Position numbers and translations under genes: made by a program
Assembly (NCBI GenBank): GCA_027493955.1
Contig: JAOSJT010000001.1
Span: 3,211,131-3,275,130 of the forward strand
Source of the DNA: Bacteroidia bacterium
Lineage (GTDB): Bacteria; Bacteroidota; Ignavibacteria; SZUA-365
Reading direction: 5' to 3'
Length of the DNA: 64,000 nt
Notes under the pieces: model-generated
What the model saw: only the letters and a program-made list of their open reading frames with translations
What the model was told of the DNA's origin: nothing
Database searches by the model: none
Shown here: positions 8,731-18,487 of the stretch, piece by piece
Numbering within the stretch: position 1 is the stretch's first letter
Layout of the letters: every line of letters starts with the position of its first letter

Positions 8731-8762
8731 AAGAGGTGAGAAACCATCGTTTCTCACCTCTT
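8731..8762. terminator. Bidirectional terminator hairpin between convergent genes
   Basis: A perfect 14-bp stem (AAGAGGTGAGAAAC at 8731-8744, pairing with 8749-8762) closes a 4-base loop, CATC. It sits between the NusG-domain gene (+) and frr (-), which converge here. A strong T-run is absent on both sides, so it may act as an RNA-protecting hairpin as much as a terminator. Confidence 0.7.
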
Positions 8763-8796
8763 CTCACCCTTTGGTTCTCCGTTTTCGCGGACGACG

Positions 8797-9354
8797 CTAC
8801 ACTTCCATGACCTCTTTTTCCTTGTGCTTGAGCAATTCCTCGACATGCTCGATATGTTTGTTGGTCATGTCCTGTACATCCTTTTCGGCCTTGATGCGTT
8901 CGTCTTCGGACACGTGATCATCCTTCTCGGCTTTTTTCAGCTGATCGTTCGCATCGCGACGGATGTTACGGATGGCGACGCGCGTATCCTCACCAAAGCG
9001 CTTGACAAGCTTCACGATATCCCGACGCCGTTCTTCATTGAGTGCGGGAATGGGGACGCGGATGAGATTTCCGTCGTTACCGGGATTGAGGCCAAGGTCC
9101 GCGCTGCGGATGGCTTTCTCGATGGGATTGAGCGCGGTCTTGTCCCAGGGCTGTATGCCCAGCGTGTGCGCGTCGAGAACGGTCACACTCGCCATTTGTT
9201 GCAGCGGGGTCATCGCGCCGTAGTACTCCACTTTTACGCCGTCGAGTAATGCCGTCGTCGCCTTGCCCGTGCGAATCTTGCTGAGTTCCTGCCGCAGGGC
9301 CTCGATGGATTTGTCCATACGGTCGGCGGCATCCTTGAGAATATCTTTCATCAT
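8797..9354 (-). CDS. frr: Ribosome recycling factor
   Basis: Frr (185 residues, the usual length) splits post-termination ribosomes together with EF-G. The sequence shows [23 protein letters not shown], the [14 protein letters not shown] segment, [24 protein letters not shown], and the charged coiled-coil tail with [15 protein letters not shown]. The start lies inside ATGATGA at the end of pyrH, so it is translationally coupled; the second ATG at 9351 is an equal alternative. It is the last gene of the rplM-rpsI-rpsB-tsf-pyrH-frr block. Confidence 0.97.
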   Translation of the reverse strand: MMKDILKDAADRMDKSIEALRQELSKIRTGKATTALLDGVKVEYYGAMTPLQQMASVTVLDAHTLGIQPWDKTALNPIEKAIRSADLGLNPGNDGNLIRVPIPALNEERRRDIVKLVKRFGEDTRVAIRNIRRDANDQLKKAEKDDHVSEDERIKAEKDVQDMTNKHIEHVEELLKHKEKEVMEV

Positions 9355-10106
9355 GGCAGCAGCTCCGTGCTTGTTGAAGTCGTTGCGGTTGCAGTATCGC
9401 TCACCAGTGTGCCGACATCCTCGCCGAGCAACAGCTTTTTAAGGTTGCCTCTGGTGTTGATGTTAAAGACAATAATAGGAAGTTTGTTTTCGCGACACAA
9501 TGTTATGGCGGTGAGGTCCATCACACGCAGGTCCTTTTGCAGGACGTCGAGATAGTTGATTTCCTGAAAACGGAACGCGTCGGGATTTTTTTCGGGATCG
9601 CAATCGTACACACCGTCCACACGCGTGCCCTTGAGAATCACGTCGGCTTCGATCTCGACAGCCCGCAATGCGGCGGCGGTGTCGGTAGTGAAGTAGGGAT
9701 GGCCGGTACCGGCACCCATGATCACGACGCGGCCTTTTTCCAGATGTCGGATAGTGCGACGGCGAATATAGGGCTCAGCGATCTGATTCATTTCAATCGC
9801 GCTGGCGAGCCGCGTATACACGCCACGCTCTTCGAGCATATTCTGCAGGGCCAGGGAGTTGATCATGGTGGCGAGCATGCCCATCTGGTCACCCGAGGCC
9901 TTGTGAATACCCTGCGCGGCGGCGGCGACGCCGCGGTAAATGTTTCCTCCGCCGAGTACGATACCGACCTCGACACCGAGCTCGCGCGCGGAGATGATTT
10001 CGTCCGCGTACATGCGCAGCGTGTCGGGATCAATCCCGTACTCGCGATCACCCATCAGCGACTCGCCGCTGAGTTTGAGGAGAATGCGTTTGAATTTTGC
10101 TTCCAT
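9351..10106 (-). CDS. pyrH: UMP kinase
   Basis: PyrH phosphorylates UMP to UDP. The 251-residue amino-acid-kinase-fold protein shows [13 protein letters not shown] at the N-terminus, [29 protein letters not shown], and [19 protein letters not shown], which are diagnostic for bacterial PyrH. The start at 10106 follows a good GGAGG and excludes an upstream extension that would read through the terminator hairpin at 10122-10156. It overlaps frr at its end. Confidence 0.97.
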   Translation of the reverse strand: MEAKFKRILLKLSGESLMGDREYGIDPDTLRMYADEIISARELGVEVGIVLGGGNIYRGVAAAAQGIHKASGDQMGMLATMINSLALQNMLEERGVYTRLASAIEMNQIAEPYIRRRTIRHLEKGRVVIMGAGTGHPYFTTDTAAALRAVEIEADVILKGTRVDGVYDCDPEKNPDAFRFQEINYLDVLQKDLRVMDLTAITLCRENKLPIIVFNINTRGNLKKLLLGEDVGTLVSDTATATTSTSTELLP

Positions 10107-10121
10107 GAGGCGCCTCCGCAT

Positions 10122-10156
10122 AAAAAGAGCCTTCTGGCGATGTCGCCAAAAGGCTC
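10122..10156 (-). terminator. Terminator or attenuator between tsf and pyrH
   Basis: On the minus strand, AGAGCCTTTTGGCGA pairs with CGCCAGAAGGCTCT across a short loop and is followed by TTTT. It lies directly after tsf and immediately before the pyrH ribosome binding site, so it should reduce or stop read-through into pyrH-frr. Confidence 0.75.
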
Positions 10157-10175
10157 TGCTCAACAAACCGTGAAA

Positions 10176-11018
10176 TTACGCTCCGACCTGGAAGCGCTCG
10201 AAACGGACGACGGTCAGAGTGCCGCCGACATTCTTGCCGACCTCTTCGACATGCTCCTTCACCGTCTTCGTGGTGTCGCGAAGGAAGGTCTGCTCCAGCA
10301 GGGTGTACTCCTGGAAGTACTTGTTGAGCTTCCCTTCGGCGATGCGGTCCACCATATTCTCGGGTTTACCCTGCTCCAGCGCCTGCTGGCGGTAAATCTC
10401 GAGTTCCTTCTGCGTGATCTCCGCGGGCACGGAGCTGCGATCGATGGCCACGGGGCTCATGGCGGCAACCTGCATGGCGAGGTCCTTGCCCAGTGTGGAC
10501 ACGGCGTCACCGGTAGCGCCGCTGATCTCGAGCATTACACCCAATTTGGCACCCGGGTGGATGTAGTCGATGAGCGCGCCGTCAGTGGCGAACGTGGCGA
10601 AACGCTTGACTTCGATTTTCTCACCGATTTTTCCGACGAGTTCCTGAAGATAATCGCCAACAGTGAGGTCACCGCTTTTCGCCTGCAGAAGAGCAGCGAC
10701 ATCGGCGGGGGCCTGCGATTTTACGGCTTCAAGAGCGCGATTCGCGAAGCTGAGGAAGTCCTCGCTGCGTGCGACGAAATCGGTTTCGCAGTTCACTTCC
10801 ACGATAACGCCCTTGCCGTTGTCGATGCTGGTGAGCACGACACCTTCGTTTGCAGTGCGATCCGCACGTTTTTCGGCGGTGGCGGCGCCTTTTTTGCGCA
10901 GGTATTCGATGGCCTGCTCCATGTCGCCGTTGGTTTCGTTCAGCGCTTTCTTGCAATCCATCATACCGGCGCCGGTGCGCTCGCGAAGTTCCTTGACAGT
11001 GGCGGCTGTGATTTCCAT
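10176..11018 (-). CDS. tsf: Translation elongation factor Ts
   Basis: EF-Ts recycles EF-Tu-GDP. The 280-residue protein begins with the canonical VKELRERTGAGMMDCKKAL (residues 8-26), followed by EYLRKKG and the EVNCETDFVARSEDF signature that contacts EF-Tu. A C-terminal QTFLRDTTKTVKEHVEE completes the second core repeat. Length is normal. It follows rpsB by 80 bases containing a hairpin and is followed by a terminator before pyrH. Confidence 0.97.
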   Translation of the reverse strand: MEITAATVKELRERTGAGMMDCKKALNETNGDMEQAIEYLRKKGAATAEKRADRTANEGVVLTSIDNGKGVIVEVNCETDFVARSEDFLSFANRALEAVKSQAPADVAALLQAKSGDLTVGDYLQELVGKIGEKIEVKRFATFATDGALIDYIHPGAKLGVMLEISGATGDAVSTLGKDLAMQVAAMSPVAIDRSSVPAEITQKELEIYRQQALEQGKPENMVDRIAEGKLNKYFQEYTLLEQTFLRDTTKTVKEHVEEVGKNVGGTLTVVRFERFQVGA

Positions 11019-11066
11019 GTGATGTCTCTATTGCGTGTTATAGAAAAAAAATCTTGCGTATTACAA

Positions 11067-11091
11067 AGAATGGCTGCGGAACAGCCATTCT
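11067..11091 (-). terminator. Hairpin between rpsB and tsf
   Basis: AGAATGGCTG (11067-11076) pairs with CAGCCATTCT (11082-11091), a perfect 10-bp stem with a 5-base loop. On the minus strand the bases after it are not a clean T-run, although a run of eight T residues occurs about 20 bases on. It may be an attenuator or an mRNA-processing hairpin rather than a full terminator. Confidence 0.45.
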
Positions 11092-11098
11092 GATCAAC

Positions 11099-11869
11099 TT
11101 ACTGCTGCTCTTCTTCCTCGTCTGTCGCATCGGTTTCCTTCGCGATGCGCTCTTCTTCGGCGGCCTGCTCGGCCTTCATGGTGCGGCCCTGCTCTTTGCC
11201 TTCGTTGATGGCTTCCACCAACGCTTTGGTCATCAGCTCGATGGTGCGGGCGGAGTCATCGTTACCGGGAATGACATGATCCACATTGTCGGGATCACAA
11301 TTGGTGTCCACGATGGCGTACACGGGAATATTGAGCAGGTTGGCTTCCTTGACGGCGATATGCTCTTTCTTGATATCCACCACGAACAATGCGCCGGGGA
11401 GACGGCTCATATCGACAATGCCGCTCAGGATTTTGTTCAGACGCTCTTTCTCGCGGGAGATCATGAGGCGTTCTTTTTTCGTAATCTGCTCGAAGGTACC
11501 GTCGGTCTCCATTTTCTCGATATTGGTGAGACGCTTGATGCTCTTGCGAATCGTCGAGAAATTGGTGAGCATGCCGCCGAGCCAGCGCTCGACAACATAG
11601 TGCTGACCGCTTTCGGTCGCGGCCTGACGAACGATATCTTTTGCCTGTTTTTTCGTTCCGACGAACAGGATACGCTTCCCTTCGGAGATGACCTGCGCAA
11701 CCTTGGCGCAGGCTTCGTCGAGCTGCTCCTGCGTTTTTTTCAGGTCGATGATGTGAATGCCATTGCGCTCCATGAAGATGTAGGGTTTCATCTTCGGATT
11801 CCAACGGCGCGTCAGGTGACCGAAATGGGTACCGGACGCGAGAAGACTTTCGAGGGATACTCTGGGCAT
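11099..11869 (-). CDS. rpsB: 30S ribosomal protein S2
   Basis: S2 (256 residues) is identified by the [19 protein letters not shown] opening, [44 protein letters not shown], and [18 protein letters not shown] through VDTNCDP. The C-terminus is extended and strongly acidic (ATDEEEEQQ). The start at 11869 has GGAG upstream; the longer open frame adds residues foreign to the family. It stands 139 bases downstream of rpsI and just before tsf, the usual rpsB-tsf order. Confidence 0.98.
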   Translation of the reverse strand: MPRVSLESLLASGTHFGHLTRRWNPKMKPYIFMERNGIHIIDLKKTQEQLDEACAKVAQVISEGKRILFVGTKKQAKDIVRQAATESGQHYVVERWLGGMLTNFSTIRKSIKRLTNIEKMETDGTFEQITKKERLMISREKERLNKILSGIVDMSRLPGALFVVDIKKEHIAVKEANLLNIPVYAIVDTNCDPDNVDHVIPGNDDSARTIELMTKALVEAINEGKEQGRTMKAEQAAEEERIAKETDATDEEEEQQ

Positions 11870-12007
11870 GATGACTCCTATTGTGTTTATGCCGCTGCGC
11901 CCGTCATTCCGTCTCCGATATCCCGCGGGATACACACGGGAGGCGGTCGGAGCGCATGTGTGATAGAGGCGGAAAACGGTGCGCCGGGGCGCACCGTCCG
12001 CAGGGAA

Positions 12008-12394
12008 TTAACGTTTGCTGAACTGGAAGCGCTTGCGTGCCTTTTTCTGTCCGTATTTCTTACGCTCGACCATACGGGAGTCGCGTGTAAGCAAACCGGC
12101 GCGACGCAGGCGGCTGCGGAATTCTTCGTCCGCTTCCACCAGAGCGCGGGCGATGCTCATGCGGACGGCACCGGCCTGACCGTGTGTGCCACCACCGCGA
12201 ACGCGGATGTGTGTATCGTAACGGTCGTTTGTTTCGGTGACGGTAAAGGGCAAGCGGACTTCATCGAGCAACAGCTCGGTCGGGAAGTACTGCGTGACGT
12301 CTTTGCCGTTGACCGTCATCTTCCCGCTGCCGGGAGTGATGAACGTACGGGCGACTGCCGTTTTCCTGCGCCCGACTGTGATCTTATGATTCAT
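12008..12394 (-). CDS. rpsI: 30S ribosomal protein S9
   Basis: This 128-residue protein is S9: GRRKTAVARTFITPGSGKMTVNGKDV at the start, RVRGGGTHGQAGAVRMSIARAL in the middle, and the basic tail ending KKARKRFQFSKR that reaches the P-site tRNA. It lies 30 bases after rplM, the standard L13-S9 pair. Confidence 0.98.
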   Translation of the reverse strand: MNHKITVGRRKTAVARTFITPGSGKMTVNGKDVTQYFPTELLLDEVRLPFTVTETNDRYDTHIRVRGGGTHGQAGAVRMSIARALVEADEEFRSRLRRAGLLTRDSRMVERKKYGQKKARKRFQFSKR

Positions 12395-12424
12395 GAGATA
12401 CCTTGCAAGAAGAATGTATTGTTA

Positions 12425-12883
12425 TCACTGTTCTCTGTCGAAGGTCAGGACTTCCGGCATTTGCGCCTGATGCGGGTGGTTGCCGTCTGCATAGACTTTC
12501 AACTTCTTGATGATCTGGCGCCCGAGGCGGTTGTGCGGCAGCATGCCCTTGACGGCGTGCTCGATGACGTAGCGCGGATTGCTCTTGACGAGATCCTTGA
12601 ACATGCGGGTCTTCGCACCACCAGGATAGCCGGAATGCGTGAAGTACGATTTCTGTTCGAAACGCTTACCCGTCACGCGAACCTTATCCGCGTTGATCAC
12701 GATGACGAAGTCGCCCGTGTCGACATGCGGCGTAAAGATCGGCTTGTGCTTGCCGCGCAGGATACGCGCGACGTTCGCGGCCAGCCGACCGAGCACAAGT
12801 CCGTCGGCGTCGACGACATACCATTTCTTGTCGACCTCGACTTCCTTTGCCTGAAAGGTTCGCTGGGTGGTACGGTTGCTCAT
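12425..12883 (-). CDS. rplM: 50S ribosomal protein L13
   Basis: L13 (152 residues): [57 protein letters not shown] and [14 protein letters not shown] are family signatures. The start at 12883 follows AAAGG. The open frame extends far upstream but that part is unlike L13 and covers the promoter region. It is the first gene of the translation block. Confidence 0.98.
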   Translation of the reverse strand: MSNRTTQRTFQAKEVEVDKKWYVVDADGLVLGRLAANVARILRGKHKPIFTPHVDTGDFVIVINADKVRVTGKRFEQKSYFTHSGYPGGAKTRMFKDLVKSNPRYVIEHAVKGMLPHNRLGRQIIKKLKVYADGNHPHQAQMPEVLTFDREQ

Positions 12884-13344
12884 ATGTAGCCTTTGTAATT
12901 CAGTTAAGTGTCGATAAAAATAAACCGATCTACAAAGTAATATCGCTATAGGGAAAAAGTCAAGGTGCAGGAAAATCCTTTTGGCCACACTTCTGTTGCG
13001 ATACTGCAAACAGGGGGCCAACGCGAGGTGGGTGTGATGAAAATAATTCTGTTCCCGTTGTGCGATTCCATGATCTGTATCGCGGTTCGCAGGAAAAATT
13101 ATCTCCAAATCCTGGCAGCGTTCCGGAGAGGCCTCCCCGGCGTGAACGTGCACGAACGCGTTTCCCGCCCGATCATGCGCCCCACCCGGATGCGTCGCGC
13201 GATGTGTGTACGGGCAAAACGTTGCTGCGAACGACCGGCGCACGATCTGCGCGCAGCCCTTGTACGGCGCCACGTTTTGTTGACTCTCTTCAATCGCGTA
13301 TTTTTTCAGGCACGTATCTTCAACTTCCGCGACAGGAACAGCGC
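12884..13344. other. Divergent intergenic region between rplM and the aminotransferase gene
   Basis: No gene is supported; the open frames crossing it are extensions of genes on either side. It should hold divergent promoters for the translation block (-) and the aminotransferase (+). A candidate for rplM is listed at 12935-12963. Toward the right end TTGACT is visible at about 13279, but no good -10 follows at standard spacing. Confidence 0.6.
12935..12963 (-). promoter_or_regulatory. Candidate promoter of the rplM block
   Basis: On the minus strand TTGACT (12963-12958) is followed, after 15 bases, by TATTAC (12942-12937), or after 17 bases by TTACTT. It lies about 50 bases upstream of the rplM start. 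The assignment assumes sigma-70-like recognition. Confidence 0.45.
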
Positions 13345-14820
13345 ATGAATCCACTCCTTACCGTCTCGCACCGATGTCACTGGACGCTCAACGACCTCCG
13401 CTCGAATATCATGGGCATAGATACCAAGGTGCCGTTGCTGGATGGAAGCAGCGTCGAATATGTGTTCCTGGACAATGGAGCGAGCACTCCGTCGTTCCGC
13501 CACGCATACGAAGTCATGGCGGAATTCATGCCGTTCTACTCCGGTGTGCACCGTGGCACCGGCTTCAAGTCACTGCTGGCCACGCATGTGTTTGACGAAG
13601 CGCACGACATTGCGGGACGCTTTGTCGGTGCGGACCTTGATCGCAACACGGTCATTTTTCTCAAGAACACCACCGAGGCCGTGAACAAACTTGCGAACCG
13701 TTGCGACTGGCGTGAAGGGGACGTCGTCATCACGACGCTCATGGAGCATCACTCCGACGACCTGCCCTGGCGCAAGCATGCGAAGGTCATTCACATCGGC
13801 GTGGACGACAAGGGCTACCTGAACATGCAGCATCTGCGAGAAACCTTCGCCGCTCATCGCGGGCATGTGCGATTTCTCGCGGTGACGGGCGCCTCCAACA
13901 TCACAGGCATCATCAATCCCGTACATGACCTTGCGGCTCTGGCGCATGAACATGGCGCCTACATTTTCGTGGATGCGGCGCAGCTGGCTCCGCACCGCCC
14001 CATCAATGTGCTTCCCGACGGCGACGCGGGGCATATCGATTTTATCGCCTACTCGGCGCACAAAATGTACGCGCCATACGGCATCGGCGTGCTTGTCGGA
14101 CCGCGCGACTACTTTTCGCAGGGTGATCCGGACATGGTCGGCGGCGGCGTTGTGGATATTGTTGAGGAAGATTTTGTCGCATTTTCCGCGCCTCCCGCGC
14201 GCGAAGAAGCCGGCAGCCCCAACGTGCCCGGTGCGGTCGGTTTGGCGGCCGCCATACACATGCTTCAGGCCGCGGGCATGGAAAAGATAGCGGAACACGA
14301 ACATGAGATGGTGTCCTATGCGGTACGCCGTATGAAGGAGGTACCGGGTTTGATACTCTTCGGTCCGACGGAAGAACACGAGCTCGCGAATAAGGTCGGG
14401 GTCTTGTCCTTCGAAATGCAGGGAACACCGCATGCGAAAGTTGCGGCCATTCTGAGCGCGGAGGGCGGAATCGGCGTGCGTAACGGCTGTTTCTGCGCGC
14501 ATCCGTACGTCAAGCGACTGCTGCAGGTGGACGAGGAATCCTCAAAAGCGCTGACGGAAGAGATTCTCGGCGGCGACAGGACCAATCTGCCCGGTATGGT
14601 ACGCGCAAGTTTTGGCTGTTACAACAACCGCGAGGATGTGGACCGGCTCGTGGACATGCTGCATCGCATTGCACGAGGTGAATTTGCGGACAGTTATGTG
14701 CTGGATCGGCGCAGCGGTACGTACTGGCCGAAAGATTTCGACTACGACTTTGCGTCATACTTCCCGCACTTCCAGTTCAAGCCTACGACGGAACTTCGCG
14801 AGTTCAGCGAAGCGAGCTGA
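13345..14820 (+). CDS. Class V aminotransferase, cysteine-desulfurase-like
   Basis: This PLP enzyme (491 residues) has the NifS/SufS-type fold: [11 protein letters not shown] at residues 41-51, [23 protein letters not shown] (the PLP-stacking His), [11 protein letters not shown] with the PLP-binding Asp210, and [16 protein letters not shown] with the Schiff-base Lys240. [10 protein letters not shown] motif with Cys382/Cys384 sits where desulfurases carry the catalytic Cys. It is about 80 residues longer than SufS, with a C-terminal extension ([13 protein letters not shown]) outside the core. The ATG at 13345 has AGGAA upstream; a later ATG at 13411 is possible. Sulfur transfer is likely but not proven, since other class V enzymes share this motif set. 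Confidence 0.85.
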   Translation: MNPLLTVSHRCHWTLNDLRSNIMGIDTKVPLLDGSSVEYVFLDNGASTPSFRHAYEVMAEFMPFYSGVHRGTGFKSLLATHVFDEAHDIAGRFVGADLDRNTVIFLKNTTEAVNKLANRCDWREGDVVITTLMEHHSDDLPWRKHAKVIHIGVDDKGYLNMQHLRETFAAHRGHVRFLAVTGASNITGIINPVHDLAALAHEHGAYIFVDAAQLAPHRPINVLPDGDAGHIDFIAYSAHKMYAPYGIGVLVGPRDYFSQGDPDMVGGGVVDIVEEDFVAFSAPPAREEAGSPNVPGAVGLAAAIHMLQAAGMEKIAEHEHEMVSYAVRRMKEVPGLILFGPTEEHELANKVGVLSFEMQGTPHAKVAAILSAEGGIGVRNGCFCAHPYVKRLLQVDEESSKALTEEILGGDRTNLPGMVRASFGCYNNREDVDRLVDMLHRIARGEFADSYVLDRRSGTYWPKDFDYDFASYFPHFQFKPTTELREFSEAS

Positions 14821-14996
14821 GACAATACGGATTACTTACGCAGCCTGCCTGTTGCGATAGAGCGAACCGTGTCCATCGGCGGACGGCGATGTGCCGGCGA
14901 ACGACCGCACACGGCTTCTGTCCGACACGCCTTTGTACCGTCCCGTGCACACGGCACGAATCCTGATGCAACGCTGCGACTGGCCGCGCATCCGGC

Positions 14997-15344
14997 TCAT
15001 CGTTCCGGATGATAACGGATAACCTCCACTTTTTCCCTGGTGACCAGACCGCCGCAGCCGGCGATGTCAAACAATCCGTCGAGCACGGAGAGGAAGGCCT
15101 CGATACGTTCCTCCTTGTCGACGAATTCGACAACAATCGAAAGATCCGTAGAGAGCCGCAGCAAGCGCGCGGTGTGCAAGCGGCTGGAGGCGCCGTACCC
15201 CTCGATACCCCGGAGCACCGTGGCGCCGGCAAGGCCTTCGGCGCGGGCCGCGTTCACGATGGCTTCATACAGGGGTTTCCCCTCATGACGATCGCTTTCG
15301 CCGAGAAAGATGCGCAACAGCACCGCTTCACCACTGATATGCAT
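14997..15344 (-). CDS. DUF190 family protein (PII-like)
   Basis: This 115-residue protein matches DUF190: GEAVLLRIFLGESDRHEGKPLYEAIV, then AEGLAGATVLRGIEGYGASS and LSTDLSIVVEFVDKEERI. The family has a PII-like ferredoxin fold and is frequently next to fluoride channel genes, as here (crcB ends 19 bases upstream). A regulatory or ligand-sensing role for the channel is inferred from that association. Confidence 0.85.
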   Translation of the reverse strand: MHISGEAVLLRIFLGESDRHEGKPLYEAIVNAARAEGLAGATVLRGIEGYGASSRLHTARLLRLSTDLSIVVEFVDKEERIEAFLSVLDGLFDIAGCGGLVTREKVEVIRYHPER

Positions 15345-15362
15345 GGTTGCCTCCTGTGTGTC

Positions 15363-15746
15363 TCAGATGACGCGGGCGAGCAACATACCGAGCCAGATTC
15401 CAAGAATGCACAATCCGACGCTCCCGGCGACGTTCAGAAGAGCCTGCAGATAGACGCCGTCGGAAAGCAAGCGCATCGTTTCGTAGCTGAAGGTGGAGAA
15501 TGTCGTAAAACCCCCGCACAATCCGACGCCGAGAAAGAGACGAAGCATGGGAGCGGCGCTCGTACCGTATTCGGTGGCCTCCATCAGCCAGCCCAGAATC
15601 ACTGAACCGAGCAGATTTACCGCCAGCGTTCCGTACGGAAAATCCGTCCCGAGCACGCGGTATACCGCGCCGGAGAGCAGGTAGCGCAGGGCGGCACCTA
15701 TTCCGCCTCCGATGGCGACAGCTAGAACAGGGTAGAATTGTGGCAT
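15363..15746 (-). CDS. crcB: Fluoride ion channel CrcB/Fluc
   Basis: A small membrane protein (127 residues) with four hydrophobic helices and the Fluc signatures GGGIGAALRYLLS, GTLAVNLLGSVILGWLM (conserved Asn in the pore) and GLCGGFTTFSTFSYE. Fluc dimers export fluoride from the cytoplasm. It lies upstream of the DUF190 gene. I looked for the fluoride riboswitch in front of it and did not see it. Confidence 0.93.
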   Translation of the reverse strand: MPQFYPVLAVAIGGGIGAALRYLLSGAVYRVLGTDFPYGTLAVNLLGSVILGWLMEATEYGTSAAPMLRLFLGVGLCGGFTTFSTFSYETMRLLSDGVYLQALLNVAGSVGLCILGIWLGMLLARVI

Positions 15747-15825
15747 GACGCGGGAATGTTGAAATCGTCCTTTGTGTTGGCTATCATGGAAAGGTACCTA
15801 TTGTTTCATACTGAGCAAAGTAACG

Positions 15826-16533
15826 ATGAAATCCATTCTCATACCGGGCGGCACCGGTGCGCTTGGCAGTGTTGTCGTTCAGCGGCTCGTGGCCGACGGC
15901 TATCGCTGTGTCGTTCCCTATAATTCCGTTGATGAGGCACAGAAGCTGCGGACGCATTTCGCACCGCAGCAACGTGATCAACTCCTGCTGATCGAAGCGG
16001 ACATGCTCGACGAGCATGCCGTTGCGCTGGTATTCGACGCCGCGGTGAGCGGAGGCACTCTGTATGGACTCGTGCATCTGCTGGGTGGGATTCGCGGGTT
16101 TCAGCATATCGAGGAAACGTCCGTCGAGGACTGGGATTTCCTGCTCAATCTGAACCTTCGTTCGCTGTTTCTCACCGCGCGTCTCGCCATGAAGGAATTT
16201 TCCGGCAACGGCAGCGGCCGTATCGTCACCATCGGAGCTATGGCCAGCGTCAAGCCCGCGGCGTCGCAGGCGGGATATGGCGTGGCGAAAGCCGGCGTTT
16301 CAGCTCTGACGAAAATCCTTGCGGATGAGGGCAGAAAGAACGGCGTCACCGCCAACTGCATTCTGCCGGGAATAATCGTGACCGAGGCGAATCTGTCGTG
16401 GGGAGCGGAGGAAGATATTCCGAAATGGACGCCGCCTTCCGACATTGCCGCGGCGGTGTCGTATTTGCTGAGTGATGCCGCCGCTTCGGTGAATGGCAGC
16501 GATATAAAGCTGTTCGGCGGCCTCAACATCTGA
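15826..16533 (+). CDS. Short-chain dehydrogenase/reductase
   Basis: An NAD(P)-binding Rossmann enzyme of 235 residues. GGTGALGSVV at residues 8-17 is the dinucleotide-binding glycine motif, LNLRSLFL matches the usual central Asn region, and YGVAKAG is the catalytic Tyr-x-x-x-Lys with a Ser just before it (GAMASV). The ATG at 15826 gives a normal N-terminus. Resemblance is to the FabG/3-oxoacyl-ACP reductase branch, but the substrate cannot be assigned. The next gene on the strand starts about 160 bases later. Confidence 0.88.
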   Translation: MKSILIPGGTGALGSVVVQRLVADGYRCVVPYNSVDEAQKLRTHFAPQQRDQLLLIEADMLDEHAVALVFDAAVSGGTLYGLVHLLGGIRGFQHIEETSVEDWDFLLNLNLRSLFLTARLAMKEFSGNGSGRIVTIGAMASVKPAASQAGYGVAKAGVSALTKILADEGRKNGVTANCILPGIIVTEANLSWGAEEDIPKWTPPSDIAAAVSYLLSDAAASVNGSDIKLFGGLNI

Positions 16534-16695
16534 ACGAAAATATGTGCTAGTGTGAACGAATACCTTGCGGCCGTTGTTTTACTGCTGCTTTCTTCGGATG
16601 TTTGTAGAATAGTTGTCTTTTGAACATTGAATATCATCGAAACACAGCAGAACAATACAGCACCTCGCCACGGCAGCATTTCACACGACGAACGC

Positions 16696-17508
16696 ATGAA
16701 CATTGATTCGGCTGTCAGCAGCATGCCGCGTACGCGAGTCCGCATCGGGGACGTGGAATTCGGCGGTGAGGAATTCATCGTCATTGCCGGTCCCTGTGCC
16801 GTCGAGTCGCGCGAGCAGATCAGCAGCGCCGCACAATTGGTTGCCTCCCGGGGCGCCCGCGTCTTGCGCGGCGGCGCTTTCAAGGCCCGCACCTCCCCCT
16901 ACACCTTCCAGGGGCTGGGCCTCGATGGCGTACATCTGATGCGCGAAGCGGCGGACCAGTACGGCATTCGCATGATCACGGAAGTGCTGTCGGAAAAAGA
17001 CGTCGAAGAGATGGAACCGTATGTAGACGCGTTCCAGGTCGGTTCGCGCAACATGGACAACACGGCCCTGCTCAAGGAGCTTGGCCATGTGAGCAAACCG
17101 GTGATGATAAAACGAGGTTTCGCCGCCACGATAAAAGAGTGGTTGCTCGCCGCGGAATACGTTATCGTCGGGGGAAACGAGCAGGTGATACTCTGCGAGC
17201 GCGGCATACGGACGTTTTCCAACGAGACCCGTTTCACCCTCGATCTTGCCGGCGCGGTACTTGCGCGCCAGCAGACGCACCTTCCCGTCATAGTTGATCC
17301 GTCACATGCCACCGGGAATCCTGTGCTCATTCCGGCACTCGCCGCCGCCACGCTCGCGGCCGGTCTGGACGGTCTGATGGTGGAGGTCCACCCCGATCCC
17401 TCCATAGCGCTCTCCGATGCGGATCAGGCGTTACCGCCCGCGCTGTTTTCGGAGATGATGGATCAGCTTCACCGTGTTGCCGAAGCGACCGGCCGTCGCT
17501 TCGCCTGA
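16696..17508 (+). CDS. aroF: 3-deoxy-7-phosphoheptulonate synthase (DAHP synthase)
   Basis: This enzyme joins phosphoenolpyruvate and erythrose-4-phosphate, the first step to chorismate. The 270-residue TIM-barrel of the class I beta/KDOPS-like branch shows IAGPCAVES (metal-binding Cys), GGAFKARTSPYTFQGLG, QVGSRNMDN, KPVMIKRGF and PVIVDPSHATG. It lacks the N-terminal ferredoxin-like regulatory domain of Thermotoga-type enzymes and has no chorismate mutase domain, so no feedback site is visible. The start is uncertain: I use ATG 16696, but the frame opens from a TTG at 16627. It supplies chorismate, the precursor of the menaquinone pathway encoded nearby. Confidence 0.93.
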   Translation: MNIDSAVSSMPRTRVRIGDVEFGGEEFIVIAGPCAVESREQISSAAQLVASRGARVLRGGAFKARTSPYTFQGLGLDGVHLMREAADQYGIRMITEVLSEKDVEEMEPYVDAFQVGSRNMDNTALLKELGHVSKPVMIKRGFAATIKEWLLAAEYVIVGGNEQVILCERGIRTFSNETRFTLDLAGAVLARQQTHLPVIVDPSHATGNPVLIPALAAATLAAGLDGLMVEVHPDPSIALSDADQALPPALFSEMMDQLHRVAEATGRRFA

Positions 17509-17539
17509 TGTTGTTTTCTCAGACTTTCGTGAGACCCGT

Positions 17540-18229
17540 ATGAGTCGGCACGTGCACGACATGTTTTCGGACATTGCGGGCAGTTACGACCGCGCCAACA
17601 GCGTATTGTCTCTCGGCGTCCACCACCGCTGGCGTAAGCGCACCGTCCGTGAGAGCGGCATTTCTCAGGGAGGTGTCGTGCTGGATTGTGCGACAGGCAC
17701 CGGAGACCTGGCCATAGAATTCAAACGGGCTGCGGGAAAAACGGGGCGCGTGGTCGGCACGGATTTCAACGCAGACATGCTTGCCTTCGCGCCGGAAAAA
17801 TCACGGAAACTCGGACTGGACATCGAGTGGGAGGTGCAGGACGCCATGCACCTGACCTACGCGAACGACACCTTCGATGCGGCCTCCATTGCTTTCGGCA
17901 TACGCAATGTGGATGATCCCGTGCAGGCCTTGCGGAGCATGGCTCGCGTGGTGCGTCCGGGAGGCTTGGTACTGGTGCTGGAGTTCGGTACGCCCGAGTG
18001 GTGGATGCGTCCGCTTTTCCGCTTCTACAGCGCCGTGGTCATCCCCTTCGTCGGTGGTTTCATTTCCGGGAAACGTGACGCGTACCGCTACCTCACCCGC
18101 ACTTCGGCGGCTTTCCCTACCGGTGACGACTTCCTTTCGCTCATGGACGCCAGCGGGGGCTTTTCCTCGCGCCGCACTATCTCCCTCACCGGCGGTATCG
18201 CCTATCTGTACGTGGGTGTAGTGAAATAA
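17540..18229 (+). CDS. menG: Demethylmenaquinone methyltransferase
   Basis: MenG/UbiE performs the last menaquinone step, SAM-dependent C-methylation of demethylmenaquinone. The 229-residue protein shows MFSDIAGSYDRANSVLSLGVHHRWR, the SAM-binding LDCATGTGDLA, DFNADMLAFA, IAFGIRNVDD and RVVRPGGLVLVLEFGTP, which are diagnostic of the UbiE/MenG family. It starts 31 bases after the DAHP synthase stop and is the only menaquinone gene here on the plus strand; the others follow on the opposite strand. Confidence 0.95.
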   Translation: MSRHVHDMFSDIAGSYDRANSVLSLGVHHRWRKRTVRESGISQGGVVLDCATGTGDLAIEFKRAAGKTGRVVGTDFNADMLAFAPEKSRKLGLDIEWEVQDAMHLTYANDTFDAASIAFGIRNVDDPVQALRSMARVVRPGGLVLVLEFGTPEWWMRPLFRFYSAVVIPFVGGFISGKRDAYRYLTRTSAAFPTGDDFLSLMDASGGFSSRRTISLTGGIAYLYVGVVK

Positions 18230-18316
18230 TTTACGACGTATGATTGACGATGCGAAGCCTGTGAAGTTCACTTGTAGAGTCGTAATTCCTTGTGATCTGG
18301 AATTGTTAATCGTGAA

Positions 18317-18386
18317 CGCAGAATTCTCAGAAAACACAGAGCACGCAGAAACGCAGAATTCTCAGAAAACACAGAACACGCAGAAA
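18317..18386. repeat. 35-bp direct repeat, two copies
   Basis: Two adjacent 35-base copies (18317-18351 and 18352-18386) begin CGCAGAATTCTCAGAAAACA and differ at one base. They contain an ACACAGAGCACGCAG-type motif similar in style to the repeats at 38554-38601. They lie between the convergent menG and menE genes. Confidence 0.85.
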
Positions 18387-18487
18387 TGACAGCACCGAAG
18401 GATGAGCCGCCACATGGGGATGCTCCGGCGGGCAGGCAACTTCAAGCCGCCAAATCGGAAATCTTCAAGTCGACAATCGTAAATCGA

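Noticed and set aside
9537-12889. Long plus-strand frames over the ribosomal protein block (518 and 611 codons)
   Set aside because: Antisense to tsf, pyrH, rpsB, rpsI and rplM, which are unmistakable.
15747-15825. Fluoride riboswitch upstream of crcB
   Set aside because: The conserved pseudoknot sequences of the crcB motif were not found.
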